The translations under genes were made by a program, and so were the position numbers. A stretch of 64,000 nt of DNA from positions 1 through 64,000 of the forward strand of contig JAAUQL010000006.1 of the NCBI GenBank assembly GCA_012033595.1, in the 5' to 3' direction. Each line of letters starts with the position of its first letter. Position 1 is the first letter of the stretch. The stretch is from Cyclobacteriaceae bacterium (GTDB lineage: Bacteria > Bacteroidota > Bacteroidia > Cytophagales > Cyclobacteriaceae). Shown piece by piece: positions 19,052-29,027 of this stretch. The notes under the pieces are model-generated. The model was given only the letters and a program-made list of their open reading frames with translations, was not told the origin of the DNA and made no database searches.

Positions 19052-20485
19052 TTATTGAGTTAGAAGATTGGTTTTGGTTTGACTAGACCAAAAAGCTCCA
19101 ACCATAAACAGTGCAGCACAATAGATGAATAATGCCAGCATATTGGCTGCGGTTAATCTATAGGATGTTGGCGGTTGATATTCGAATTCGGGCAGCCCTG
19201 GCATCATCTCTTTGGTAAATTTTTCCCCTCGAAAGATCATTGGCAGGAAATGATCTCTCCACACCAGGGCAAAATCACTTACCTGTTGACGATAATCTTC
19301 ATAGTGTCGGGTGGATGTGCCCGATATTTCGTTAAAAGAACTTTGAAGTAGCAGAGCGGGCGAAATAAACCGGATCTGGTCTACCCAATCTTGCTGTTGT
19401 TTTAATCTTATTTCATACTCATCCAGCACGGGCTGAATTTCACTTTTAATTAAATCCTGGGTAGCAAAATATTCCTGCCAACCGACGGATCCTCCTTCAA
19501 AACCAGCGAGTTCAGGATGATCTCTCAGGAAGCCTTCCAGCAACTCATCAGCTTTTTCCTCCGCATGCGCGTTTACCACCCGCAGTTCATTGATCAGCTT
19601 GGCCCTCGATGGTACCGGATAGAGGCTGTTAGCCATTTGATTGACAGAAGAAGGTACTAATAGCACCAAAAAAATCCACCATGCGATCAGCCATACAGCA
19701 TTATTAGCTGAAGATTGCCCTTTAAGATTGACGAGACATGCCAGTACGAACCAAAACAACAGATAACCCAGTGTGAGAAAAATAAATGTCAGGCTTTTAC
19801 CAATATCCTCAACCAACGAAACCCCTGCAAAAGAGAGAATAGCAAACAAAAGCACGACAAGTATACCTGATAGCAAAAGGTATCTCATGAGAGCTTTCTG
19901 TAATAACCACCTAAAAACTGAAACCGGATGACTTGCAATCACTTGCAATATCCCCTGCTCTCGTTCCTGGGACAAAATGTTGTAAGTAAAGGCAATGACA
20001 ATGAGCGGCAGTAAATAAATCAGCACAAAGGACAAGTCAAAGCTTCCAAACATGAGCTGTACCGGATTGGACAGCTCGGTATAGTTTAGCTCAAAGCTTT
20101 CCCCATACATATTCGGCTTGACATAATGGGTATAGATGTCACTTTGACCTGTTGCGATAATGGCCATTTCATCCGGCGGCATAGCCGCTACCCTCAGATA
20201 ACTGTAGCCCATAACGTTAGGCTGATCGGGCATATACCAGCGTGGCACATTTACAGTAAATCCTGCCTCTATAGAATCCAGCAAAATAACCCCAATCGAA
20301 TCTTTTTCAGCGACAGCCTCTTGTGCGCTCTGAATATCCGATAGTCTCTGATCAACTCTTTGTTTTCCATTTAGGACTGCAAATAGCACCAGCGCCGAGA
20401 GGATTAAGATCAGAAATTGGAGCCATCTCTGTCGAACCAACGAGATGAACTCATATCGATTGATGTAGCTTGATTTCTTTTTCAT
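19052..20485 (-). CDS. ABC-2 type permease, DUF3526 (second of pair A)
   Basis: 477 residues with the same layout as the permease at 13797: N-terminal helix, periplasmic stretch, then FDLSFVLIYLLPLIVIAFTYN followed by QEREQGILQVIASHPVSVF (coupling loop) and further helices. It overlaps the preceding permease by 35 bases. The two permease pairs look like a tandem duplication of one ancestral pair around a TonB receptor gene. Role: membrane half of an ABC transporter working with the ATPase at 21887. Confidence 0.9.
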   Translation of the reverse strand: MKKKSSYINRYEFISLVRQRWLQFLILILSALVLFAVLNGKQRVDQRLSDIQSAQEAVAEKDSIGVILLDSIEAGFTVNVPRWYMPDQPNVMGYSYLRVAAMPPDEMAIIATGQSDIYTHYVKPNMYGESFELNYTELSNPVQLMFGSFDLSFVLIYLLPLIVIAFTYNILSQEREQGILQVIASHPVSVFRWLLQKALMRYLLLSGILVVLLFAILSFAGVSLVEDIGKSLTFIFLTLGYLLFWFVLACLVNLKGQSSANNAVWLIAWWIFLVLLVPSSVNQMANSLYPVPSRAKLINELRVVNAHAEEKADELLEGFLRDHPELAGFEGGSVGWQEYFATQDLIKSEIQPVLDEYEIRLKQQQDWVDQIRFISPALLLQSSFNEISGTSTRHYEDYRQQVSDFALVWRDHFLPMIFRGEKFTKEMMPGLPEFEYQPPTSYRLTAANMLALFIYCAALFMVGAFWSSQTKTNLLTQ

Positions 20486-21887
20486 ACCTTTGTGTCAAGA
20501 TTTTCAACCCGGCAAATGACGCCAGGAACCAGAGTCCCAAAATCAGGACATTAGTCCAGTTGCGATCGATGATATCACCCAGGGAGGGGGAGTCGTATTC
20601 GAAATCAGGCACATTTTTCCACAGGGACCTATCTGCCTTATATGCCCAGTCTCCATAAGAAGAGTTTATAGCAAAATTCATATTCAGGGTGTCTATCAAA
20701 CTCAGTCGATAGTTTTCCGCTGCATCGGCAAAATCCCAGTGAGCACTGTAATCTGTTCGTGCCAGGGCCATTGACAAAAAGCGTACTGGTAAAAAAGGAG
20801 AAGCTACTGCTGAGGCTTGATAGATCCTTGATTGGTTCCGGAAGGTATTCTTCAATTCGGCATAATGCTTGAAATAAACCTGGGCTTCATGCTCTTCCCC
20901 TCTTTGCATGCGATAGCCGTCAAAGTTGAAATGTAGCTGACTCAAACTATCAACCCCATATTTTTCAAGGGTTTCCCTTTCAAAATCTTTTGCAGCCTGA
21001 CTCCATGGATTGTGCCCATCAAGGCCTGCTTTTTTATCTTTATCTATATCCGCGGCAAAAGCCTGTCGACTTGGATAGGGATAGACTGTATCAGCAAGAT
21101 TGCTGGAAGCTTTTGGCATTGCGAGGCAAGCAATGATCCAAATGGCCAGCAGGCTAACCAATGAGATGCCGGACTGCTTAGAGACGGCTGATATCATTAA
21201 AGTAATGTTGATGAAAATGGCATAGTACACTAAATACACCAGGAACATAAGTGACAGCACACCAAAGTTAAGCTCGCCAAAATCCTTAATATTCATGAGA
21301 AGAATGGAGGCAATCACAAAAAGAACGGTGGTGATGATCAATACCGGAAGAAAAATCCCTGCCCATTTTGCTAAAGCCAGTTTCCAGGAAGATATACCCT
21401 GACTTTTAAGCAGTTTTAAAGTTCCCTGTTCTATTTCCCGGGTAAAGGCATTGTACCCGGTCAAAATAATTAGCAATGGAATGATAAAAAGCATGATGAA
21501 GTCAGGTGTTAAATCACCGAATCTTGCCAATCCCGTCTGGTCGGAAGCAGCCATATACTGGGCCTCATTCCGCTTATGTGCTTCCAGAAAAATTGAGATA
21601 CCTGAAAACTTATCAACTCCAGGGTCAATTAAGGACAAAGGGTACTTTGGCTTAAAAGCATACGTGCCATAATGAGCCGCTGAATGTGGGTTTTTCTCAT
21701 CCTGACTTTCCCAAACATTACGTGCATTCTCCTTGGCCTCGGCGTGTTGCTTTTGTACGGAAGTAAGGTAATTATAGCTTAACCAAACTCCCATGATCAA
21801 CAATACTGAAACAATGACAACAGAAACAGTAAACCTTCCTTCCCGGAGGTTTTCTTTAAATTCTTTTAATGCTATTTTCCGTATCAT
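20451..21887 (-). CDS. ABC-2 type permease, DUF3526 (first of pair A)
   Basis: 478 residues, about the length of its three relatives in this run. It carries AAHYGTYAFKPKYPLSLID in the periplasmic segment (about 73-91) and FTREIEQGTLKLLKSQGIS in the coupling loop (about 170), both closely matched in the permease at 15228. Six or more helices are predicted. It begins at the last base of the ATPase gene, so it is likely translated together with it. NosY and related Bacteroidota permeases share this design; the transported molecule is unknown. Confidence 0.9.
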   Translation of the reverse strand: MIRKIALKEFKENLREGRFTVSVVIVSVLLIMGVWLSYNYLTSVQKQHAEAKENARNVWESQDEKNPHSAAHYGTYAFKPKYPLSLIDPGVDKFSGISIFLEAHKRNEAQYMAASDQTGLARFGDLTPDFIMLFIIPLLIILTGYNAFTREIEQGTLKLLKSQGISSWKLALAKWAGIFLPVLIITTVLFVIASILLMNIKDFGELNFGVLSLMFLVYLVYYAIFINITLMISAVSKQSGISLVSLLAIWIIACLAMPKASSNLADTVYPYPSRQAFAADIDKDKKAGLDGHNPWSQAAKDFERETLEKYGVDSLSQLHFNFDGYRMQRGEEHEAQVYFKHYAELKNTFRNQSRIYQASAVASPFLPVRFLSMALARTDYSAHWDFADAAENYRLSLIDTLNMNFAINSSYGDWAYKADRSLWKNVPDFEYDSPSLGDIIDRNWTNVLILGLWFLASFAGLKILTQRYEKEIKLHQSI

Positions 21888-22603
21888 CAGCTTGCTGCTT
21901 TGATAGGTTTCATGGCTTCCAGATACAACTTTTCGAGCTCCGGCAGAGAAATAGAATCAGCTGCAACCTGATGAATAAGCATCCCTTCACGCATAATGCC
22001 AATATGGGTGCCAGTATCTTTGGCGCGGAAGAGGTCGTGCATGGCCATTAGTGTGGCCACGCCTTTTTCTTTCATTTCCAACAGCAGTTCGGAAAATTCA
22101 TTGCTTGCCTTTGGGTCGAGCCCTGAAGTAGGCTCGTCCAGCAGCAATGCCTTCGCGTCTCTCGCGCGTGCCAGGGCTATGCCCACCTTTTGGCGCATTC
22201 CTTTGGAGTAACTGTTCACCCGCTTATTGATAAAATCCGGCTGCAATCCCGACTCTTTCAGCAGGCCTTCCAGTTCCTCCCGGGTATGGTTTTTCCCTCC
22301 TATTCCGCAGAAAAAATCGAGGTTCTCAAGGCCCGTAAGATTGGGATACAGCATCAGGTTTTCCGGGATGTAGGAGATGAGACGCTTGGTTTCCTTCGCT
22401 TTTTTTGTTACATCCAGTCCGTTGATGGCAGCCTTGCCCTCCGAAGGATCAATGAAGTTGAGGAACAGGTTAATGGTAGTAGATTTTCCAGCACCGTTGG
22501 CTCCTAGCAGACAGAATATGTCCCCTTCGTTGACTGTAAGATTGAGGGCATTCAAGGCGGTGAAGTTTCCGTATTTCTTCGTGAGATTTGTAGCTTGTAG
22601 CAT
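21887..22603 (-). CDS. ABC transporter ATPase (NosF/ABC-2 type)
   Basis: 238 residues from MLQATNLTKKYGN. It has Walker A GANGAGKST, signature YSKGMRQK, Walker B LLLDEPTSGLDP, and switch His in AMHD. The SKGMRQ signature is typical of ATPases serving ABC-2 permeases (NosF, export families). I use ATG 22603 because the longer frame runs into the coding end of the DUF4374 gene (its stop codon is at 22605-22607). It is the only ATPase beside four DUF3526 permeases, so it probably energises both pairs. Confidence 0.92.
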   Translation of the reverse strand: MLQATNLTKKYGNFTALNALNLTVNEGDIFCLLGANGAGKSTTINLFLNFIDPSEGKAAINGLDVTKKAKETKRLISYIPENLMLYPNLTGLENLDFFCGIGGKNHTREELEGLLKESGLQPDFINKRVNSYSKGMRQKVGIALARARDAKALLLDEPTSGLDPKASNEFSELLLEMKEKGVATLMAMHDLFRAKDTGTHIGIMREGMLIHQVAADSISLPELEKLYLEAMKPIKAAS

Positions 22604-22604
22604 G

Positions 22605-23813
22605 TTAATCCAATTTTTCCAGTCCTGTGATATATCCGCCTGTAGAAGTAAATTTCTTTGAAACATCTCCTGTGTTTATTTCATAAGCATAAACAGCGTT
22701 CTCATCGTTGGTTGAGGTAGTAAAAAGAAGGGTACTTTCATCATAGGATTTAACGATCATGCTTCTCTTATATGAGGTAGGCAACCCTTCAACGACACCA
22801 TCTGAAGTTTTTGAGGCCAGGTCTATTTTAAAATATTTAAATTGTGGCTGACCTGTTGCATATTCCCAAAAGTCACTTTCATCTTCAACCTTTTTAGTAA
22901 AAGTTAGCCCGTTTGCTGTATGGTAAATGCCATAGCAGATATTACCTACTGCTGACTCAAGATCAAAGAAGTAATTCTGATCAAAATCAGTATCTCCATT
23001 TTTAATACGGAGTACACCACTTGGGCTATTGCCACCGGCATTGGTAGTACCTAAAGCATTTACGTAAATATCACCATTGCTTGCTTGTACCATGCATGGA
23101 CCCGTTTCCCCACCGAAAATCATTCCTGTACGGTCGTCCGCAATCACTTTTTCCACTGCATTTGCTGTAAGGTCAATTACGGCAACATAGGCAGAATCAT
23201 TGACGGGCATAAAGTTGTTTTCATAATGGACACCCATAAAAAGCTTATCATCTCTTTCTATCATATCCAGGTAATAGGTGCGAGTGGCACCAGGAACTCT
23301 GCTGGTTACTTTGGAAAGGTTAATCTCATCGGTAATCCTCATCGTGGAAGGGTCGAATACGATTAGTTTGGATATTCCCCCGGCCACTGTGCCGTATGCC
23401 ACGGTTTCACTCTCGAAATAGAGCGTGGAAAAGGTATTAGCCCCGGGTACTACAATTCGTTCGTCTTCTTCGGGAACGCCATCGGCATTCATGCTGTATT
23501 TTACCAGATTAGCAGGCGCACCAAATGGAGTTGCATATACACTTCCATTATATGAAACCGTCTTTGCACTCCCGGTAAGTTCTATGGCATTGTCATTTCC
23601 CAAACTGGTAAAATCCAGAGATTCAACCCCCTGAATGTAAGTGGTTTGGTCTGGCCATGCCCCGCTTACCGTGGAAATGGCAAAATCAACTTCCACGATT
23701 GGTTCTGAATTTGGTTCCGGGTCGTCACTTTCACATCCTGTGAATGACCATGCAGATAGTAAGGCTAAGGCTAGAGCCATTATACTTTTTCGATTGAGTA
23801 ATTGCTTTTTCAT
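22605..23813 (-). CDS. DUF4374 lipoprotein
   Basis: 402 residues with a lipoprotein signal (WSFTGC, Cys at about residue 27), followed by repeated beta segments of the DUF4374 type, probably a beta-propeller (motifs VAGGISKLIVFDPSTMRITDE and VYAYEINTGDVSKKF). DUF4374 proteins usually sit next to TonB receptors, often in iron or other metal uptake clusters of Bacteroidota, but no activity has been shown to my knowledge. It follows the TonB receptor by 15 bases and precedes the ATPase by 1 base. Likely anchored in the outer or inner membrane facing the periplasm. Confidence 0.85.
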   Translation of the reverse strand: MKKQLLNRKSIMALALALLSAWSFTGCESDDPEPNSEPIVEVDFAISTVSGAWPDQTTYIQGVESLDFTSLGNDNAIELTGSAKTVSYNGSVYATPFGAPANLVKYSMNADGVPEEDERIVVPGANTFSTLYFESETVAYGTVAGGISKLIVFDPSTMRITDEINLSKVTSRVPGATRTYYLDMIERDDKLFMGVHYENNFMPVNDSAYVAVIDLTANAVEKVIADDRTGMIFGGETGPCMVQASNGDIYVNALGTTNAGGNSPSGVLRIKNGDTDFDQNYFFDLESAVGNICYGIYHTANGLTFTKKVEDESDFWEYATGQPQFKYFKIDLASKTSDGVVEGLPTSYKRSMIVKSYDESTLLFTTSTNDENAVYAYEINTGDVSKKFTSTGGYITGLEKLD

Positions 23814-23828
23814 TTTAATTTTTGATTT

Positions 23829-26162
23829 TTAGTTTAAATAAGTCCTTAGGGTGATATACAAAGCCCTGCCTGGACGCTGTACACTGAAGTTGTCAAATGC
23901 TTTCTGATCAAAAAGATTTGTTGATTCCAGGCTGACAGAGAAACGATCAGCAGGAAGCGCGTATGAGACTCCAATATTTTGAATGAATTGACTCGGTATG
24001 GTGTTTTTTAAATCCTTATTTCCATCTACAGCCCAATAGAGGTAGAATTCATTTACATAGCTGGCTGACCACCATGCGGAGAATCGGCATCCTGTCCCTA
24101 AAAAATCGTTCTTTTGATATCGGATTTCCCCATTGCCAAACAGATAAGGGATGTTTGGGAGGCGGGCATCATAGTAGCGGTTATCTACCGAACCGGTCAC
24201 GCTTCTCGGAGACCTGTTTCGGATATCCTGATAGGTAGCGTTTACCCTTAGTTTTATAAAATATAACGGTTGGTACTGCACCTCTGCATCCAATCCCTTG
24301 ACAAGTGCTTTTAACAGATTTTGATATTGCGCAAAAAATTGGGAGGTACGCAACCAGATAATATTGTCAATCAGCCTGTAGAATGTATTCAATTCCACCT
24401 TCAATTTTTGTGTATTGAATTGAAACCCCATATTGGCATTGTGGCTTTGTTCGGGATTCAAAAACGGATTGGGACGTACGAGGGTAAAATCTCCAAACAA
24501 TTCCGTTTCATCGGGCAAACGGGTCGCATATTCATAGGAAGCTTTGGCCAGAAAATCTTCAGAAAACCGATAGAGCAGGGATTGTGAAACCCCAAAATTG
24601 GAAACCGTTTGCTGATTAGGCTGAAACTCTAGGTTCTGAATAGCATACCCATCTGCCATCATATAAAAATGCTTGACACCTGTATAGCTTACCAGTGCAT
24701 TTGAGAACTCGTGCTCGTATGCCAGTCCTGTAGCATTTTTGATCAGAGTTGTAGGGTTGGCATAAAAGTCCTCTCCATAAAATTCAGCAGCTATGTGATC
24801 TTTCCCATATCTGTTGAACCACGAGGAAAAAACATTAAGGGTGAGTTGCCCATTTTGCCAGGGACTGTGGTGAAGATTGATCCTGCTTACAGAGTTCCTG
24901 GAATGGAGGCTTAGGAGATTGCGCGATGTGGAAATTTCTCCTCCATCCGTTCGCCTGTCATATACCACGCCATCCCATGTATAGGCATTGAGTGTGGTGT
25001 CTGTGAAGTTGCCCCTGGTCATATTCACTCCTGCATACCACTTGAGTGCTACACGGGGCAAAATTTCTTCCTTTTCATAATTGGCAGAAAAACCCAATGT
25101 AGATTCATCATAAGTAACCTGACCATAGGGTTGTGCCATCACGGCATTGTGCTGAATTTCATCATCAAGCCCTGAAAACCTGGCACTAAAAACCAGCCGA
25201 TCAGCATATTTTTTATCATAAACCCCAGCATACGCATTGATCAGGTAGTTGGTAAACTGATCATGAAACCGCCGGACTGTAGCCGGTAGAGGGTTACCAA
25301 ACTGATCAGGAATTTCGATATCAACCTTATAATTGTTGTCCGAATGATTGTAGAAGGAATTGACACCAGCGATTAGATGATTTTCCGGATTTACGTATTG
25401 GCTATTAAGGTTGACCTTGTGAGTATTGAATGAACCTAATGAATAGGATGCATCCAGGTAATCGACATACTCCTTTCTTGATACGATATTAATTGCTCCC
25501 CCTAATGCATCAGCACCTAAATCAACTGGAACTACCCCCTTGTACACTTCGATTTGCTCCATCAGGTTCACGGGCAAAACGTTCAACCCCAAACCTGAGC
25601 CAAAGTAGGTAAGGGGAATTCCATCGAGAAAAAACTTCACTTGCTTGCCCGACATACCATTGATATATACATCAGCTGTACTACCAAACCCTCCCGTTTG
25701 TCTTACATTCACACCCGAAATCTGCTTGATCACATCACTGGTATTGCTGCTTTGGGTATAAAGTTTTTTTGTTTCGAGTACAGCAACACTAGCTACTCCT
25801 TCTTTCAACTGCCGTGCTTCAGATTTTGCAGTAACGGTCACCTCCTTGAGTTTGGTCACGTTCTCTTTGAGTTTAAGATTGAGCATCAATGCTTGCCCCT
25901 CCTTAAGTTGAATAGTTTTCTGTACTGCCTGAAAACCCATGATGGAAGCGGTAACGGTGTAATCGCCAGGTTTTAGGTTTTTGAAGGAAAACCGCCCAGC
26001 TTCATCGGTCACGGTAGCTTGCTCCTTGTCTAATTGCACATAGACACCCGGTATTACTTCACTATTTTCTTCATATACCTTTCCTGCAACGGATGCATTT
26101 TGCCCGTAACAGAAGCTGCTGAATATCAGCAATGCTGTAAGGAAGGTATAGTGGTAATTCAT
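23829..26162 (-). CDS. TonB-dependent receptor at the head of the Zur-type gene run
   Basis: 777 residues from MNYHYTFLTALL, with signal peptide (to CYGQ), carboxypeptidase-D-like domain (about 22-105), plug domain with KQISGVNVRQTGGFGSTADVYI and ADALGGAINIVS, and a complete barrel ending ITLRTYLN. I use ATG 26162: the longer frame begins upstream inside the promoter and first operator (26174-26192). It is the first gene of a leftward run. A zinc or zinc-metallophore ligand is the best guess from the operator, comparable to zinc receptors such as ZnuD, but homology to ZnuD was not tested. No frame break. Confidence 0.88.
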   Translation of the reverse strand: MNYHYTFLTALLIFSSFCYGQNASVAGKVYEENSEVIPGVYVQLDKEQATVTDEAGRFSFKNLKPGDYTVTASIMGFQAVQKTIQLKEGQALMLNLKLKENVTKLKEVTVTAKSEARQLKEGVASVAVLETKKLYTQSSNTSDVIKQISGVNVRQTGGFGSTADVYINGMSGKQVKFFLDGIPLTYFGSGLGLNVLPVNLMEQIEVYKGVVPVDLGADALGGAINIVSRKEYVDYLDASYSLGSFNTHKVNLNSQYVNPENHLIAGVNSFYNHSDNNYKVDIEIPDQFGNPLPATVRRFHDQFTNYLINAYAGVYDKKYADRLVFSARFSGLDDEIQHNAVMAQPYGQVTYDESTLGFSANYEKEEILPRVALKWYAGVNMTRGNFTDTTLNAYTWDGVVYDRRTDGGEISTSRNLLSLHSRNSVSRINLHHSPWQNGQLTLNVFSSWFNRYGKDHIAAEFYGEDFYANPTTLIKNATGLAYEHEFSNALVSYTGVKHFYMMADGYAIQNLEFQPNQQTVSNFGVSQSLLYRFSEDFLAKASYEYATRLPDETELFGDFTLVRPNPFLNPEQSHNANMGFQFNTQKLKVELNTFYRLIDNIIWLRTSQFFAQYQNLLKALVKGLDAEVQYQPLYFIKLRVNATYQDIRNRSPRSVTGSVDNRYYDARLPNIPYLFGNGEIRYQKNDFLGTGCRFSAWWSASYVNEFYLYWAVDGNKDLKNTIPSQFIQNIGVSYALPADRFSVSLESTNLFDQKAFDNFSVQRPGRALYITLRTYLN

Positions 26163-26173
26163 GGTTAACAATA

Positions 26174-26235
26174 AACGCAACATTGTTGCAAATATATCAT
26201 TAAGTTTTAAACGCAAAAGGTTTGCGTTTAAAACT
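26174..26235 (-). promoter_or_regulatory. Twin Zur-type operators and promoter of the TonB/ABC-2 run
   Basis: Operator 1, AACGCAAC-ATT-GTTGCAAA (26174-26192), lies 12 bases upstream of the ATG and overlaps a reverse-strand TATATTTG (26189-26196). Operator 2 is a perfect 15-bp inverted repeat AGTTTTAAACGCAAA-AGG-TTTGCGTTTAAAACT (26203-26235), centres 36 bp apart. A TTG inside operator 2 could be the -33 element, but the spacing (17 bp) is shorter than usual. The core ACGCAA-N5-TTGCRW matches the divergent region at 8147-8203. Confidence 0.7.
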
Positions 26236-26328
26236 TTCTCAAAAATGTTGACTATCGGATAAGTTGGCTGATAAGTGGGGTCATATGCATTAAAAACCGA
26301 CGTATTTGTTCAAGCAATTGGCTTTCAG

Positions 26329-26504
26329 CTATATATAGGCTTCAAGTTCCTGGGCTGAAAGTTCTTTTTTCATCAGCAGCCCATCCGACTTTCGCCAAAT
26401 GGCTTTTGCCGGATCTTTGAGCTAATATCCTTCTTCTGCGCCCTTTTTCAGTAAATAGACATGGGGTATTCAACGAGTATAGAAAGTCCACTCATGACCA
26501 TCCT
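26329..26504 (-). pseudogene. Decayed coding remnant
   Basis: On the reverse strand one frame reads DGHEWTFYTR-stop-IPHVYLLKKGAEEGY-stop-LKDPAKAIWRKSDG and continues to LSAQELEAYI before a stop at 26329-26331. Composition and length of the open pieces look like former protein sequence, broken by two in-frame stops and lacking a start. I do not recognise the family. It lies in the spacer between the two divergent receptor genes. Confidence 0.3.
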
Positions 26505-26559
26505 ATTCCAAAATGCCTTTTCCCTTCAAACAATAAATCAAATCCTATTCCAACAGAAT

Positions 26560-26631
26560 ATCCCAACATATTGGGATTGACATATTATACCCCCACCGTT
26601 ACTTTTGTTCCTATTTATATTTAGTCTAAAT
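26560..26631 (+). promoter_or_regulatory. Promoter and two palindromic operators of the siderophore receptor gene
   Basis: The block ATCCCAA-CATA-TTGGGAT (26560-26577, perfect 7-bp arms) is followed by a promoter TTG 26577-26579, 20 bp, TACTTTTG 26600-26607, then the perfect inverted repeat ATTTAG-T-CTAAAT (26619-26631), 14 bases before the ATG. Layout, spacing and motifs equal those at 2212-2282. A metal-dependent repressor binding over the transcription start is likely; the first palindrome may be an activator or second repressor site. Confidence 0.65.
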
Positions 26632-26645
26632 AACAATAATGTATT

Positions 26646-29022
26646 ATGAAAACCATTATTACCGCAATAGTTATTTGCATTTCCTCATTTATGGAAATCA
26701 GTGCACAAAATGGAAGTATTCAAGGGAGGGTTATTTCTTCTGACTTACAGCCTATCCAGTTGGTAAATATCAGCCTGATGGGCACCACAAAGGGTACAGT
26801 GACCGACCTGGACGGCCAGTTTGCCATCAGTAATTTAAAACCCGGCAACTATACCATAGTCGCTTCGGCCATTGGTTTGACCCGACAGCAACAACAAGTG
26901 CAAGTTTCCGCGGACGAAGTGACCGAGGTGAATTTCATGATCAACGAAAGCATGGTTTCCCTTTCGGAGGTGGTGGTTTCAGAAAGCAAAATAAACCCAT
27001 ACAACAAAGACAGCTCCTTTATTGTAGCCAAATTGCCCCTGACCGCATTGGAAAACCCCCAGGTTTACAATACAGTGACCGCCCAACTAATGAAAGACCA
27101 GGTAGTCACCAACATCAATGACGCATTGAAAAACGCCACAGGGGTGTCCCGCCTTTGGGAATCGACCGGGCGTGGTGGTGATGGTGCTGAGTACTACGCC
27201 ATGCGTGGTTTTGCCGTGCAGCCGACCATGGTCAATGGCATGCCAAGTGTGAACAACGGCGGGCTCGATCCGGCGAACGTGGCCTCCATAGATGTGATCA
27301 AAGGGCCATCCGGGACCTTGTTTGGTAGCCCGATGATATCATATGGTGGCCTCATCAATATCAGTACCAAGCAGGCATACGAAACCTTTGGTGGCGAAAT
27401 TGGTATTGTATCTGGTAGCAATGCGCTCAATAGGGTCACGGCAGATGTTAACGTTCCTTTAAATTCCAGCATTTCGGCCAGGTTTAACTCAGCATACCAT
27501 TCCGAAAATTCCTTTCAGGACGCTGGTTTCACCAAATCATTTTTCATTGCCCCATCGTTCACGATCAAATCCAGCGAGCGCCTGACTTTTGTGATCAACA
27601 CGGAGTTTCTCCAAAAGGAATCCGCCATCGCCCCCATGGTTTTTCTAAACCGCAACGCGCCGCTCACATTCAGCAGCATGGATCCATTTGAGGCCAACTA
27701 CAAAAATTCCTACACCAGCAACGTGCTCACCATCAAAAACCCGTCGTTCGGCTTGCAGGCCCAGGCGCTTTACAGGTTGTCAGATAGCTGGACATCGCAA
27801 ACAGTGCTGTCGAGGAGCAACACCAAAACCAATGGCTACTACCAATACCTGTGGGATTTTTCGGATGGTGATACTTTTGGCAGGTACATTTCGAACAGGA
27901 ACGGTGGGACTAATACCATGGATTTGCAGCAAAATTTTATAGGTGATTTTAATATTGGCAGATTGAGAAACCGTATGATCGTCGGGTTGGACTATTTCAA
28001 ATCGAACATTTTGAACAGCAGCAGCGGCTGGGTGCTCAACGGCCAGGTCACTCTGTCGGATGGCAACGACACCGGCGACCTGACCCGGGCTGGCGTGGAT
28101 GACCTGCTCATAGGTTCGTTTGAAGGCAACTCGACCGCAACCAGCGAAACCATGAGCGCTTACATCTCTGATGTCATCAATTTCTCGCCCTCCTTATCTG
28201 CCATGGCCAGCGTACGCTTCGACAGGTTTGAAGGCAAAACGGCTTATTGGTCCGATCAGGAAATTAAAAGCCAAACCAATATTTCTCCCAAATTTGGTAT
28301 CGTTTATCAACCCGTCAAAGGAGTGGTTTCTGTATTTGCTAACTATATGAATGGATTCGTAAATGTGGCCCCCTCCCAGGTGACCGAAGCTGATGGTTCC
28401 AATCCAAGGTTAAAATCCTTTGACCCTGAAAATGCCAACCAGTACGAAGTCGGCCTCAAAACCAATCTGTACAAAGACAGGATCTCGGCAACGGTCAGTT
28501 ATTATGATATCATGGTGAAAACAGGGTGATGACAGATCCCGAAAACATAAACAATTCGATCCAGGGAGGTGAAGTGGTTAGTAAAGGTTTCGAAATAAGC
28601 CTGATCGCCAATCCAATAGAAGGACTGAATGTCGTGGCTGGTTACAGCAACAACAATAGCGAAGTAACCAAAGACAACCCGGGCGATGGCTATCTGGGAC
28701 TACGCCCCGAAGAAGCTGGCCCGGAGCAGCTTATCAATTTTGGGCTGGATATTCGATTCCGCAAGGCAGGTTGAAGGGATTGGGGATTGGTTTTGGCGGA
28801 AACAGCGCGAGTGCTCACAAAACCCTCAATAGGGACAACACGGGCACATTTACACTCCCAGCCTTTACCGTACTCAATGCAGCGCTGTCTTATACAACAA
28901 ACCAATATGCCATGATTCTGAAAATAAACAACCTGAGCGACCAAAAATATTATTCAGGCTGGTCGACCGTTACACCACAAAATCTGCGAAACCTTTCTTT
29001 GAGCCTTAATTATAGATTTTAG
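26646..29022 (+). CDS. TonB-dependent siderophore receptor (two one-base losses)
   Basis: Three frames (to 28529, 28526-28774, 28771-29022) make one 792-residue receptor. Restoring one A in AAAA at 28518-28521 joins DIMVK to NRVMTDPEN, and one G at 28765-28766 joins DIRFRK to GRLKGLGIG. Parts: signal peptide (to ISAQ), carboxypeptidase-D-like domain (about 23-110), plug with VLxGPSGTLFG-type motif (VIKGPSGTLFGSP), barrel ending LSLNYRF. This is the pattern of TonB siderophore receptors. It is followed within 5 bases by a PepSY protein, a common partner in ferric-siderophore uptake. Confidence 0.88.
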
Positions 29023-29027
29023 AGTCA

